64,000 nucleotides of DNA from NCBI GenBank assembly GCA_032191485.1, contig JAVDOI010000005.1:9341777-9405776 (forward strand). The letters are read 5' to 3'. Both the position numbers and the translations under genes were made by a program. The notes under the pieces were generated by a model that was not told the DNA's origin, did not search any database, and was given only the letters and a program-made list of their open reading frames with translations. The DNA comes from Leptoclinus maculatus (Eukaryota > Chordata > Actinopteri > Perciformes > Stichaeidae). Shown piece after piece: positions 26,201 through 35,715 of the stretch. The stretch's first letter is position 1. Every line of letters starts with the position of its first letter.

Positions 26201-29200
26201 TCCGTGTGAAGTCTGATCGTCTGACAGACGTTGGCCATCGCTCCGTCTCTGTGCAGCCAGTCCCACGAGCCTGAAGCTCTTCACACCAAGAGAATAGAAG
26301 AGCTGATGGAGCTGATGTGAGAGTCTGAGAGTCAGCTTCTCGGTCTGTCCTGGAGCCAAATGCAACAGAGACACCTGCTGGTAGAGAAAGGCCAATGTCT
26401 TCATACCGCCTTCCATGGTGACATATCCAAAGGCTCCTGCTGTACCATGAGAGCGTGCAGTTTTAGTATGAACAGAGAATGAACACTGACAGCAGTGTGC
26501 TGGATGGTGGTCAGGACACCTGTGGGACAGTCAGAGGGTGAGGGGGCTCTGCCCTGTAGCTAGTGTGAACCATTACAATAACAGTAACATGTTTATAGAC
26601 TTAATATCTATATCTACTATATCAAAAATATCATCCCAAAACTGATAAATAGTTAAAATCTCATAGTGATAATCACCACTGAAGGCAAGCCACTGGAGTG
26701 CCTTAATGTAAGTAGTCTAATATTAGTACTATTTTGTATTGTTTATATATATATATATATATACAGTATATCTACAAAACATTTGAATAGAATAATACTG
26801 TAACAATTCTATCAATCAATAAAACACAACACTCTGTTGTGTTTTGTCTCTTTTTGTGGCAAACGAATTACACTTATTGATTATTGTTTTCCTGTAAATT
26901 TGCAATTTTAATATCAGAGAATATGTAAAAAAAAAAAAAGATTCTCGTAAATTCACAACTTTAATCTTAATTCCCTGATTATTACCTTAGTAGTTCTACC
27001 TATCTGCCCCTATACACTGCTACACAGAAGAGTGTCCGACAGCCTCAGGTTCAGTATGTGATTACATTAAAAAGAGGGCATGAGGGGCAAATGAACAGTC
27101 TCTGACTTGGAATACTACATCGATGTGCTGTGCTGCTGCGGTGTAGCCAGCTATGATGTCCATCACACAAATACATAACAACCACACAAATGAGCGTTCA
27201 ATGTGAGCAGGAACACATATGTGACGTCCCTGCTGTGCTCTAACCATTACTCTCCTGTCTGCTTTGTTCCATGCCTGGCAGACGGCCCAGAAATTAGCCC
27301 AGAACAGGAAGAAGGTGCAGTACCTACGTGTCCGTCTCGTCCTTCCACGCCGCAGAGCACAGTGTCTCTCTGCTCTGTTGGATCTGTGTCTGTCTGTGTG
27401 TCTCACTGTCCTGTCCTCTGTGTCCTCTTCAGCGTGCTGTCATTTTAACAAACAGTTGGCATTTTCCTGAATCCAGCTTTATTGTATTGTCGGGGGTGAT
27501 ATTCATTTGTTACGACCCCTCCCTTTGGTCTCCAGTCCCTTCACCATTGTTTTCATTCCATATCAGACATTTTGTGACCCCACATGATTTGGAACATCGT
27601 AGTTTGTATTTGACAAACCCATTAACTTGTCGTGGATGGATTGCAGTTTGCTGGATGCAGGAAACGGCTGTAATCTCTCTGTGACGCTGTGAGGTTTACC
27701 GGGTTTGTGGCTGTATACGGTGTGCTTTCTCTCTCTGCTGTCTATTCTGTGTTTTGATAGTATGTATGATAATACCATACATTCCCTTGTTTGCTAACCT
27801 ACCCAGTCAGATGACAAACAGAAGTCTGGGATGTCAAAATAAGAGCCTCCGGCCATGCTAGTGGCTGTAATTGGGCTTGAAGCTAAATGCTAATGTCAGC
27901 GTTCTTACAATGACAACTTGATCATGTTGAGGTACGGTTTACCACGCTAGCCATCTTGGTATAACATGTTAGCATGCTAACATGCTAATTAGCACGAACC
28001 AAAGTACAGCTGAGGCTGATGGGGATGCAGCTGACCATGAACCAAAGAGTGAGACAAAGTTTGACCTGATGATGATGATGATGATGATGATGATGCAAGG
28101 TGAAAAGTCAGGGCTTCATCAAAGACAATAGCATTTCCCCACAGGGGACCAAGAATGTCTGTGCCAAATAGATCTTCTAAGGGCCATGCTCCCAGTCTTT
28201 GTGCTAAGGGAGGCCAAACACGTCATGGATCCCTGTACCGCCCATAGGACTCAGGGTGGAATCAGTGTAACCCCAAGATGTTAAACTGTTCCTTTTAAGA
28301 CGGCATACTATAGTATTTTGTACTCTGAAATGGTGTTTATTTCATACATTACTTGCTGATACACTAAGACACGCACTATTCTTCCTTTGTAGTTAGCACA
28401 TGCACATACTGTCCTATGATGAATGCTTAGCACTTCTTTCATCATCATACCACGTACAATACCAACATTTCTTTCTGGCGACTGGGCTGAAATTGAATTC
28501 ATGAATAAAACAGATGGAAGGTTTTGCTTTAGAAATAAGTCCTGTGAAAGCCTTTGAACACCTCCACGTATCATACCAGTCCCTGGCAGACGCTGCTTTC
28601 CATTGATTTCAGCACAGTATGGAAATGCACCTGTAGGAACTTTAAGTCATTTTGGTAACATATCTGAACTTTCAACTGCATCAGCATGGATCACATCTGT
28701 CTCCAGGGTGAATGGAGAACTTTAAACCAGGACACTGCTGTTTGTGCCCCATGTGAAACCAATTCAATGTGGACTTATTTTACTTTACTTTTGTTCCGTA
28801 ACTTGCTTTGTAGGTTACGTGTTAAAACATAGTTATTCTAACCCAAACCACTGCCTAACCCTAACCCAGTATGTTGTTGCCTAAACATAACCAAATAGAC
28901 CTATGAACTACGAAACCTACGTTGGAAGTTTATTTTGAAAAAACACCATGCATGTAACTGGAGACTGACACGCCGTCCCTGCCTCGTTGAAAAACCGACG
29001 CGAGTGTTTGAAGCGTAGGACCACTGACCAAGCGTCTGTATTTCACGAGATGGGAGTGAAACTTTCAAATTGTCATTGGAGCTCACGCAAACATATTCCA
29101 TCAAATGATGGTAGTTGTTCCTCAAATCAGTATACTAACCTAGTATCAGATTCCTGAGGACAGTAACGAGGTTTAACCGAATGGCGACATTCTGAATGGC

Positions 29201-29798
29201 GACATGCTGAATGGCGACATTCTGAATGGCGACATGCTGAATGGCGACATGCTGAATGGCGACATGCTGAATGGCGACATGCTGAATGGCGACATGCTGA
29301 ATGGCGACATGCTGAATGGCGACATGCTGAATGGCGACATGCTGAATGGCGACATGGGCCAATATCACTTCCTGCAAATCAAGTTGCTTTACCAAATTGC
29401 AAAGCATGCTGTAGTATTTGAAATAGTTGTATTTGTCCTCCCCCCCTGGTAGCTATCGCTTTCCATTCTCATTAGTGCTGTCAATATCAAACTGGCTTCA
29501 GCAATAGTTCGACATTTTGGGAAATATGTCTTTTCAGTGTCAAAAAGCTACATTGTGGCATTCTTTGGAAATGGTCAGCAGTATTCTGAATGTACTATTT
29601 GCAGCTCAGTAAACGCGGAGGTTCATAGATCAGAAACTGTAATTAATCTCTCAACTGTTTCACTGCTCTGACCGTAATGAGACGTCTCTAACCTCATGTC
29701 TGTTCAGTCAGTAACATCTGCTCATCAACGTTTTGGACCTTTTATGTCTGTCTGTAGGTTTTATGGATGTGTGTCTAATATTGCCTTGGGAATGTGGT

Positions 29799-29871
<73 letters not shown>

Positions 29872-30252
29872 GCCCCTGAGGGAGAGCCTCAGCCCATGAC
29901 GGAGGTGGATCTCTTCATCTCCACCCAGAGAATCAAAGTGCTCAATGCAGACTCCCAGGTACTCACTCTGACTGACACACAACTTTAGGGCCTTTTCCTG
30001 TCACCTCACATAGAAAGGACCCTCACATCACCAGGACCCTCACATCACCAGGACCCTCACATCACCAGGACCCTCACATCACCAGCAATTCAAAGATAAC
30101 AAGGTTACTGACAAACGTATTCAAATGGAGCCAAGTGCACCGTAGACTTTTGATCGGGTTTAGGTCAGAGGGGTGTCTGCAGTCTGTGTGGTTCCATTAG
30201 GGCAGTGGTTCCCAAACTGGGGGAACTACAGGGGGGACCGGCTTCATCACCA

Positions 30253-30294
<42 letters not shown>

Positions 30295-33200
30295 ACAGAC
30301 ACACACACACACACACAGACACAGACACACACACACACACAGACACACACACACACACACACAGACACACACACACACACACAGACACAGACACACACAC
30401 ACACACACACAGACACACACACACACACACACACAGACAGACACAGACACACAGACACACACACACACACAGTCACAGACACACACACACACACAGACAC
30501 AGACACACAGACACAGACACACACACACACAGACAGACACAGACACACACACACAGACACATGCACACACTATGATCTATGAATATGAATGTGATCTATG
30601 CAGAGAAAGCATTGAGGAACATTATTCTATACGTAGGAGGTTTTATTTTCTAATTCAGTTTGAAAAACCTGTTAAATGGGGAAATGTAAGTTGTTGCACT
30701 GTTCCTAACTTCAATTTTAACATTTTAAGAATGTAATGCAAGTGTGAAAGATTTGGAAAAGTATTTTATTGCTATTTGTTTTTCAGTAAAACAAACTGAA
30801 CAATAAACTGAAGTGAGATGTACTTATTTTAGAAAGAAGAACAAATATTTTATAGAGTTTATATATTATAATGCAATTAATTCAAAACAAAGAAGGTACG
30901 ACCCATTTGGGGGGGTCGTGTGCGGTGGGGGGGCTTACAATGTTCCTATCTCATCAGGGGAACCACTGCACGAGGGAGCAAAGACTCCTGAAAGAAAGCA
31001 GATCAACTGCTTTCTTTTTGTTATCTACACATACGAGCAGACAAGCAGAGTGAGAACGGGGGGGGGGGGGTACACCTGCAGGTGTGACACCCAGAAGAGT
31101 CCTGAACAACATAAGAAGACCAGAGAAAATACAGACAGACGGGTCTCTGCAGAAACAGACTTCTAGTGGGACGTGAGATGATCGAGAGTTTGAGATGATT
31201 GTTTTACATTGTTGCATATTAAAGCTTTGAAGGTATTACAATGTATTGCACTTCATTTTTAAAGGTCTAAATTGTTTGTGTTTGTGATTTTAGCAAAAAC
31301 TGTCTGGAATGACCTGATGGTACAATTCAAATGTGAACCTTAAATATATAGGTTACTTTTTAATTGGTTATCCACCCAATCATTCATCTGACAATGCTAC
31401 TGCTTATCCAGGTCATGTTACATGATACATTATATTATATTATGTTGTTATTGTTATACAGCTGGAAAGGAGTGACAAAACAAATAAAATAATAATAAAA
31501 TGTTAATGAACTGCACTTGGTAAATAATTGTAGACCATGAAACGGGTATTAAATTGTATTCTATGTGGTTTTAAAAAGGTCTTGAAAAGCAGAAGAAGGG
31601 TATCTGTGGTGTAAAAACATTGATTCAGTGTGAATGGATTGCTACCTAGTAAACAGCTTATTAGCTGTACAGGGAAAAAGACTTTGGAGCGCTCAGTCAG
31701 GGGAACAATGTAACCTCCTATATGGACCTATGTGGTCTAAGGTGTTACTTTATCCACCTTGGTTGCTTAGTTCGTTAGTTACTCGCCCCACAGTTGGATG
31801 ATATAAAGACTGTTATGGCTCTCTCACTTCCAGGAGACCATGATGGACCACCCTTTGCGGACCATCTCCTACATTGCCGACATTGGCAACATCGTGGTCC
31901 TGATGGCCCGGCGCAGGATGCCTCGACCCGACTCTCAGGAGAGCGTGGAGGCCTCAGATCCAGGTCAAGAGAACAAGCGCCAGTACAAGATGATATGCCA
32001 CGTGTTTGAGTCTGAGGATGTGAGTCCAAAAGCAAAGTTAGATGGTGCCTTTGCTCGTCAAAAGTGACAACGCGCAATGTTTGTAGTGTCATTTTTGACA
32101 GTTTAATCAGCTGTTAAATCAACTACAGTTAGTTAAAAAGAGCTTGAGTTACCCATAAGATGATATAAATAATGACTACAAGTTCACCCATCCTGTCCTC
32201 TAGGCCCAGTTGATTGCCCAGTCCATCGGGCAGGCCTTCAGTGTGGCTTACCAAGAATTCTTACGGGCCAATGGCATTAACCCCGAGGACCTGAGCCAGA
32301 AGGAGTACAGTGACTTGCTCAACACTCAGGACATGTACAATGATGACCTCATCCACTTCTCCAAGTCGGAGAACTGCAAAGACGTGAGTAGGGCTGTGAA
32401 TCAGTCACTCAACACGTTTGTACCCGGTGCCTCCAACGGTCATTTGTTATATATGTGATGTTACTGACTTTAAAACGTTTTTTTTGTGTTGCTTCTACCT
32501 GCTGCGAACTCAGGTGTGCATAGAAAAAGCTAAGGGGGAGATTCTGGGTTTGGTCATTGTGGAGAGTGGGTGGGGCTCCATCCTGCCCACTGTCATCATC
32601 GCCAACATGATGCACGCTGGGCCGGCTGAGAGGTCCGGCAGACTGAACATAGGAGACCAGATCATGTCCATTAATGGGACCAGTCTGGTGGGACTGCCAC
32701 TGTCCACCTGCCAGAGCATCATCAAGGTATGTGTACGGTATTGTCTTTAATAACGGACGTCATGAATGAAGATGCTTATACAGTATCTTGCATACATTTC
32801 TCTACTCAGCTTTTTTATTGGGACAGTAATTTTGTATATCGTTGCTTTTCTTAAAGCAATATCGTCAGTAGGAGAACTCCAGCATCGCCCAACACTAAGC
32901 TGATACCATATGCTTTCCTTTATGTAGGGTCTGAAAAACCAGTCTGGGATCACGCTGAACATCGTCAGATGTCCCCCAGTGACCACTGTACTCATCAGAA
33001 GGCCAGACCTCCGCTACCAGCTGGGCTTCAGCGTCCAGAATGGCATTGTGGGTAGCATTGTGATCCCGCGCTGTTTTTTATGCGAAACGATTCTCGCACT
33101 TCTGTGAAATGTACTTTGGTGAAATCTGGTTTGTCATTTAAAGAATTGATCCGTCCCTATCGACAGATCTGTAGCCTTATGCGCGGGGGCATCGCCGAGC

Positions 33201-34921
33201 GGGGCGGGGTCCGAGTGGGTCACCGCATCATCGAGATCAACAGCCAGAGCGTGGTGGCCACGCCCCATGAAAAAATTGTCCATATCCTGTCCAATGCCGT
33301 GGGAGAGGTAAGACATTCACTGCCAAGCTAAATGTATACAAACCGAAGTGCAGGTTAAAAGTCATCAAATATATCTTAGTGTTCTACAGTCCACCTGTCT
33401 GAGTAACATTAGATACCAACGGTGCCCAACTGTTTTAGGAAAGGAGTGGAGCTTCTTTAAATAAATGAATGTTTTTAAACATGTCTTCAGTAGAAACCAG
33501 CGAACTGAGAGACAGACAGTCGGATATTCAGAAGGTATTGAAAGACTAACACATGTTGGTTTTGGTCTTTTCATCATATTTGTTAACTATATATCAAATG
33601 TCAAATATCAGGGTTCATTTTCTTAATGCATCTAAACATCCTATGTAAATAGTCATTTGTCTTTGGGATTTAGATGCTACATTCTTTAAAATGTGACGAC
33701 CAGACATCCTTTAAATTTCCCATTACATTAATGCGCCCAGACTTAAAATGTCCCTGAGCTTCAGTCCAGCAACATTACATCACAGTTAGTGTGTTCTGTC
33801 CAACACTCGCCTCGTTTCCACTGCATGGCCCGACTCCACTCCACCTGTTCTTTTTTGGGGTTTTCCATTAGTAAAATCCAAAAATAAATTCTTGTGCCAG
33901 TTTCATTAAATAATACAACGGAAGAATGCAATAGAATAAAAATAGAACACAATAGCAATGAGAGTAAGGTAAATAAATAAAGTAAAAAAATTCAGCTAAA
34001 ATAGAAAAAGTTAAATACAACAAAGCGAAAATATACAAAGTGTATAAGAAGTGGTACTGAAAAAAAGTAATACTGAGCATGACATTGTCAATGATATTGG
34101 AAAAGTAGAAGAAAGTTATCTTGCACATAGATTAATGAAAATAATATTGCACACGAAATTGAAATGTAATATTGCACGATGTTGAAAAAAAAGTACTGTT
34201 GCACACGGTGTGGTTATTGTTGTAAGTGTCCGATTTTTCAACTGTCCTTCCTGCAGAAGGGGGCAGAGTTATACAGTTTGATGGCCACAGGTAGAAAAGA
34301 CTTCCTGTGGTGTTCTGTGGTGCACCTCATTGATCTCAGTCTACAGCTGAAGGTGCTCTGAAGTCACTTCAGAGGTATATAGTACCTATTGGTTTTATAA
34401 ATGCTGTTTGTTATGTTTCTATTTTAGTCAGGCACCCCCTGTGGCCGGCCCAGGGTCCTAGTGTTATTCAGGTTAGAACAGGGGTTATATCCGTAACCAT
34501 AAGTGCGCTACAGAACCCTCGTCACTATACAGTTGGTGAAAAAAACAAAAACATTGTTATGTTAATCATTCCATGGACATTCATTATTCATGCATATGGT
34601 GAGGATTGATCTGTATTGCTGCCATCCATCAGTACTAGATAATGTGAACTGACCTCTGTGTGACCGGAGGTACCGTTGTGGATGAGCTGGTCCCAGCATC
34701 ATATATCACAAACTCAGTAATCCTCAATATTGGTCCTTGCCATAGTGACAATTACCAGTGTCCAACGGGATGTCTGGGTTGGCATTTGATCTCCAAAGGC
34801 ATTAACTGTTAATAATTCCATGACTTTGTTCTGTGTGCGACTCCCTCAGATCCACATGAAGACGATGCCCGCAGCCATGTACCGCCTGCTGACCGCCCAG
34901 GAGCAGCCCGTTTACATTTAA
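10790..34921 (+). CDS. apba1: apba1 (Mint1/X11-alpha) adaptor, 12 coding exons, 966 aa
   Basis: Exons joined: 10790-12373, 17707-17805, 17918-17957, 21215-21360, 27282-27314, 29872-29958, 31834-32019, 32204-32383, 32514-32726, 32928-33047, 33167-33307, 34850-34921. All junctions are GT-AG and the frame stays open to TAA. Mint1 is a neuronal adaptor that binds Munc18-1 and CASK through its N-terminal half, APP-type NPTY tails through the PTB domain, and membrane proteins through two PDZ domains. Seen here: acidic, Q-rich N-terminal half with the family motifs LARSASTESGFH and HYDERSDGESDSPEKEAEF (from about residue 358) and a CASK-binding stretch (about 467-510); PTB about 575-765; PDZ1 about 788-870; PDZ2 about 880-955; conserved C-terminus ending QPVYI. 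The N-terminal motifs separate it from APBA2 and APBA3. It is longer than human APBA1 (837 aa, from memory), mainly in the N-terminal half. Which teleost paralogue (a or b) cannot be told. No inactivating change was seen. Confidence 0.96.
12374..13384. other. apba1 intron, 5' part
   Basis: Starts with gtaagt. Contains the dispersed repeat at 12655-12745 and a short fish-type repeat near 12830-12950 (aaaggaatactacacccc). No further gene. Confidence 0.5.
12655..12745 (+). repeat. dispersed repeat, copy 1 of an inverted pair
   Basis: gaggcaaaacatccc followed by acacatca, ctc.gtgtggaac and ggagg-like words match the reverse complement of 17281-17376. Probably two copies of one non-autonomous element in opposite orientation. 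Confidence 0.65.
13385..13470 (+). mobile_element. Tc1/mariner transposase relic
   Basis: One frame reads SPDLNPIQQLWDDVG; a neighbouring frame continues GRRLQARPHH. This is the conserved third catalytic block (PDLNPIxxLW) of Tc1-type transposases with a frameshift. A small decayed fragment. Confidence 0.6.
14195..14284 (+). CDS. candidate alternative first exon of apba1 (30 aa)
   Basis: An ATG in an ideal context (agccATGG) opens 30 codons: MENFWIYQVEKLEEEQAKQ and a Q/G-rich end. It stops at a possible donor (GAG then gtgtgg) in phase 0, the phase of the next apba1 exon at 17707. Spliced together, this would give a short Mint1 lacking the Munc18- and CASK-binding half but keeping PTB and both PDZ domains. 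About 150 bp upstream is richer in GC and CpG than its surroundings. The peptide is charged and probably helical. I do not recognise it in any family, so this rests on phase, Kozak context and position. Confidence 0.35.
14756..16812. repeat. minisatellite, 33-bp unit, about 62 copies
   Basis: Unit gaggctcccgttagggtgtg followed by tatgagacacaca. Each unit carries one TTAGGG. Substitutions are limited to a few positions: CAC/CGC, CAGAG/CGGAG/CAGGG/CGGGG, GGCT/GACT. Units near the left end are nearly identical; the middle is mixed and shows three- and six-unit blocks. The period is a multiple of three, so unbroken 700-codon frames exist on both strands; these are not genes. Confidence 0.97.
17281..17376 (-). 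repeat. dispersed repeat, copy 2 of an inverted pair
   Basis: Reverse complement matches 12655-12745 (gaggcaaaacatcccgacac and flanking words). It lies in the same apba1 intron. Confidence 0.65.
17707..17805 (+). CDS. apba1: apba1 exon, Ser/Pro-rich linker (33 aa)
   Basis: Acceptor ccctgcag, donor gtgtgt, phase 0 at both ends. It codes for SPSSGSPSPPGAESSS and a following acidic serine-rich tail. It corresponds to the Ser/Pro linker between the CASK-binding region and the PTB domain in Mint1. Confidence 0.9.
17918..17957 (+). CDS. apba1: apba1 exon, 40 nt, entry to PTB domain
   Basis: Acceptor atgaatag, donor gtgagt, after a 112-bp intron. Codes for SKRSLASFPTYVE plus one base. The motif SLASFPTYVEVPGP is conserved just before the Mint PTB domain and is completed by the next exon. 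Confidence 0.9.
17958..19933. other. apba1 intron with diverged inverted and direct repeats
   Basis: 18400-18500 and 18530-18660 are a diverged direct repeat (tttcctgga..., gtgtctatgtaataactgtg). 18970-19095 and 19823-19925 are inverted arms about 100 bp long (acaggtgaa.agagt..., gtattacaagttttctgaaa), suggesting an old foldback or MITE. No coding sequence was recognised. Confidence 0.5.
19934..20616. mobile_element. non-autonomous hAT-like element with long terminal inverted repeats
   Basis: Starts cagtggtgggccgtcagggc and ends with its complement ...gacggcccaccactg. About 54 bp of terminal inverted repeat, running through ggccagcagagaaggc and attctgtttaggcc words, is nearly perfect. The 683-bp body has no open frame. 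An 8-bp target duplication is not evident. Confidence 0.8.
20617..21214. other. apba1 intron, AT-rich
   Basis: Contains a (TTC)n microsatellite (21110-21136), then the acceptor of the PTB exon. Nothing else was recognised. Confidence 0.5.
21215..21360 (+). CDS. apba1: apba1 exon, start of PTB domain
   Basis: Acceptor ctcccctccag, donor gtgaaa. Codes for the PTB opening CDPEDLIDGIIFAANYLGS and on to QAQEAVSRIK, near-identical to other Mint proteins. Enters with a 1-nt carry-over and leaves in phase 0. Confidence 0.95.
21950..23535 (-). mobile_element. copy 2 of the 5105-6345 element, interrupted
   Basis: Its reverse complement matches roughly 5150-5650: the gactctaaatgga word, catcatgctgtattgaaga, gagattgagaccataaactc and ttggtttttgg. 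It is split by the hAT at 22122-23321. Sequence to about 23900 may be a further, more diverged part. One terminus is missing. Confidence 0.75.
22122..23321. mobile_element. hAT element, 1200 bp, perfect 8-bp target-site duplication
   Basis: Begins CAGGGGTCGCCAAT and ends with the complementary ATTGAAGACCCCTG. It is flanked on both sides by ATTTAGAG (22114-22121 and 23322-23329). No transposase frame, so non-autonomous. Joining the flanks restores the host repeat as seen in copy 1, which confirms the boundaries. Contains an (AT)n run at 23176-23212. Confidence 0.93.
24225..24760 (+). mobile_element. L2-type LINE relic (reverse transcriptase C-terminal half)
   Basis: Scattered frames read LRFYANDTLLL (degraded YADD block), HAFISSTLVYCNVLSSGL, YHKALAPSYL and FWNNLPHSI. 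These are successive landmarks of fish L2/Jockey-type reverse transcriptases. Several frameshifts and deletions; inactive. Confidence 0.7.
24761..27281. other. apba1 intron, mostly unrecognised
   Basis: No exon supported up to the microexon. Contains (TA)n near 26742-26762. On the minus strand, 26000-26420 carries two overlapping unrecognised open frames (73 and 80 codons) with no identified splice context. Confidence 0.4.
27282..27314 (+). CDS. apba1: apba1 microexon, 33 nt (11 aa) in PTB domain
   Basis: Lies between acceptor atgcctggcag and donor gtgcag. Codes for TAQKLAQNRKK, which matches the AQKLAxxRKK stretch after SRIK in Mint1. It has phase 0 on both sides and is a multiple of three, so skipping would remove 11 basic residues without a frameshift. 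The introns on both sides are multi-kilobase. Confidence 0.9.
27840..28045. repeat. fish dispersed repeat (GCTAACATGCTAA type)
   Basis: Words such as gcttgaagctaaatgctaatg, catgttagcatgctaacatg and agtacagctgaggctgatgg match the end region of a repeat also present at 56960-57310. Probably from a DNA transposon. Confidence 0.55.
28063..28095. repeat. (GAT)n microsatellite
   Basis: About 10 GAT triplets. Confidence 0.95.
29179..29355. repeat. minisatellite, 15-bp unit, about 12 copies
   Basis: Unit gaatggcgacatgct, with T in place of G near the end in a few leftmost copies. The period is a multiple of three, so short artificial frames occur. Confidence 0.95.
29802..29869 (+). repeat. (GT)34 microsatellite forming the 3' splice-site tract
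   Basis: An uninterrupted 68-nt GT run followed directly by AG (29870-29871) and the 87-nt apba1 PTB exon. It occupies the place of the polypyrimidine tract. Confidence 0.97.
29872..29958 (+). CDS. apba1: apba1 exon, PTB domain (29 aa)
   Basis: Codes for APEGEPQPMTEVDLFISTQ and RIKVLNADSQ, classic Mint PTB sequence. The donor is gtactc. The acceptor AG (29870-29871) directly follows an uninterrupted (GT)34 run, so there is no normal pyrimidine tract. Length is 87 nt, phase 0 on both sides. Confidence 0.93.
30017..30084. repeat. minisatellite, 17-bp unit, 4 copies
   Basis: Four perfect copies of ggaccctcacatcacca, 59 bp after the donor of the preceding apba1 exon. Confidence 0.95.
30203..30968. 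mobile_element. non-autonomous hAT element containing a CA repeat
   Basis: Starts cagtggttcccaaactgggg and ends ...aggggaaccactg, a hAT-type terminal inverted repeat widespread in vertebrates. The interior is mostly the compound CA/CAGA microsatellite at 30256-30560, then AT-rich sequence. No clear target duplication. Confidence 0.6.
30256..30560. repeat. compound (CA)n/(ACAG) microsatellite
   Basis: About 300 bp of CA with regularly spaced GAC interruptions. The open frames across it on both strands are artefacts. Confidence 0.97.
30969..31833. other. apba1 intron
   Basis: Contains a poly-G run of about 12 near 31058-31069. Otherwise AT-rich with nothing recognised before the 31834 exon. 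Confidence 0.5.
31834..32019 (+). CDS. apba1: apba1 exon, PTB core (62 aa)
   Basis: Acceptor ctcacttccag, donor gtgagt, phase 0. Codes for ETMMDHPLRTISYIADIGN through the basic ARRRMPR stretch to YKMICHVFESED, all highly conserved in Mint proteins. Confidence 0.95.
32204..32383 (+). CDS. apba1: apba1 exon, C-terminal PTB helix (60 aa)
   Basis: Acceptor gtcctctag, donor gtgagt, phase 0. Codes for AQLIAQSIGQAFSVAYQEFL and the linker LSQKEYSDLLNTQDMYNDD. This is the PTB C-terminal helix plus the conserved linker to PDZ1. Confidence 0.95.
32514..32726 (+). CDS. apba1: apba1 exon, PDZ1 (71 aa)
   Basis: Acceptor gcgaactcag, donor gtatgt, phase 0. Codes for KGEILGLVIVESGWGSILPT (carboxylate-binding loop region), then IGDQIMSINGTSLVGLPLS, the core of PDZ1. 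The 5' end (VCIEKAKGE) differs slightly from human. Confidence 0.95.
32928..33047 (+). CDS. apba1: apba1 exon, end of PDZ1 and start of PDZ2 (40 aa)
   Basis: Acceptor ctttatgtag. The donor was set at gtgggt after ATT because the next exon must begin ICSLMRGG, so the join reads QNGI-ICSL as in other Mint proteins. Codes for the end of PDZ1, the short linker and the PDZ2 binding-loop strand (RYQLGFSVQ). Confidence 0.9.
33167..33307 (+). CDS. apba1: apba1 exon, PDZ2 core (47 aa)
   Basis: Acceptor ctatcgacag, donor gtaaga, phase 0. Codes for ICSLMRGGIAERGGVRVGHR through HEKIVHILSNAVGE. GC-rich and close to invariant across Mint proteins. Confidence 0.95.
33860..34380 (-). mobile_element. LINE 3' UTR fragment
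   Basis: Words such as ggccacaggtagaaaagac, tctgtggtgcacctcattga and ctgaaggtgctctg, then an upstream region rich in aataaaa and ttgcaca words, parallel the 3' part of the LINE at 42223-43994 on the same strand. No coding part. It sits in the last apba1 intron. Confidence 0.5.
34850..34921 (+). CDS. apba1: apba1 last coding exon and stop
   Basis: Acceptor cgactccctcag. Codes for IHMKTMPAAMYRLLTAQ and EQPVYI, then TAA. The C-terminal hydrophobic tail is the conserved Mint1 end; in Mint1 the tail is reported to fold back on PDZ1 (family knowledge). Confidence 0.96.
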   Translation: MHMKTMPAAMYRLLTAQEQPVYI

Positions 34922-35715
34922 CAAGACAAAGCCCTGACCTCAAGCACCCTTTAAACTGTCAACGCCACAGAGCCCCCCCGCCCCCCCTTCTGTGCCCAGC
35001 CGATGGACTGTAGTGAGTTGTTAGTAGGACGGTTGCTCAGCTGACAAGAACGTAGACACCCAAACTATCCATCTGCTGTCACTAAAAGCTTTGTTCTTAC
35101 TTTGGCTACATGTACAGGTGGTGAACGGGCGTTCACACCTGATGCATTTCAGTGCAGAATCCTAAAAAAAACGTTCAAACACGGTAGGACTATAATCATT
35201 CTTTAGGGTATCTTACATTTTACGGTCACTAAGACAGTTTGGAGACAATTTTGGTCATTGTTAAATTAGGAAAATGAGAACTTCTCACACACTCGAAACC
35301 TTAATGAGCGGGAACTGAACCCGATCGTGGACTTGATCTGCACGTCCGACCCTGAACCCTGACTGTACTTTCGGCCATGCTGCTATCTCACTGGCAGGTC
35401 GCTGCCTGTGTCTTGTTAGATTTCCTCCACCAAATCATTTATGTGAGGAACAATCTTTATTTTTTGTGTTTCACTTTTCATGTTGTAGCTACCGGTACAT
35501 TTCATGGGACCGAGCTCGGCTTCTTGCTACTGTTACCCCAGTTACTAAATACTGTACGTCGGTGCTCTTTGCACAACACGGAGCTCTCCACAGGAGGGTG
35601 TGTGTGTGAATCTTGCTGACAAATGTCACATTCCACGCGTTTCGCTGCTTTGTAGAGGAGTTGATGCCGCAGCTCCTTTTTTGCGCTTCACGTTTCCGAC
35701 AGGAAAGCTTTCCGA

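Noticed and set aside
30165..30736. His/Thr and Cys/Val repeat proteins
   Set aside because: CA-repeat translations.
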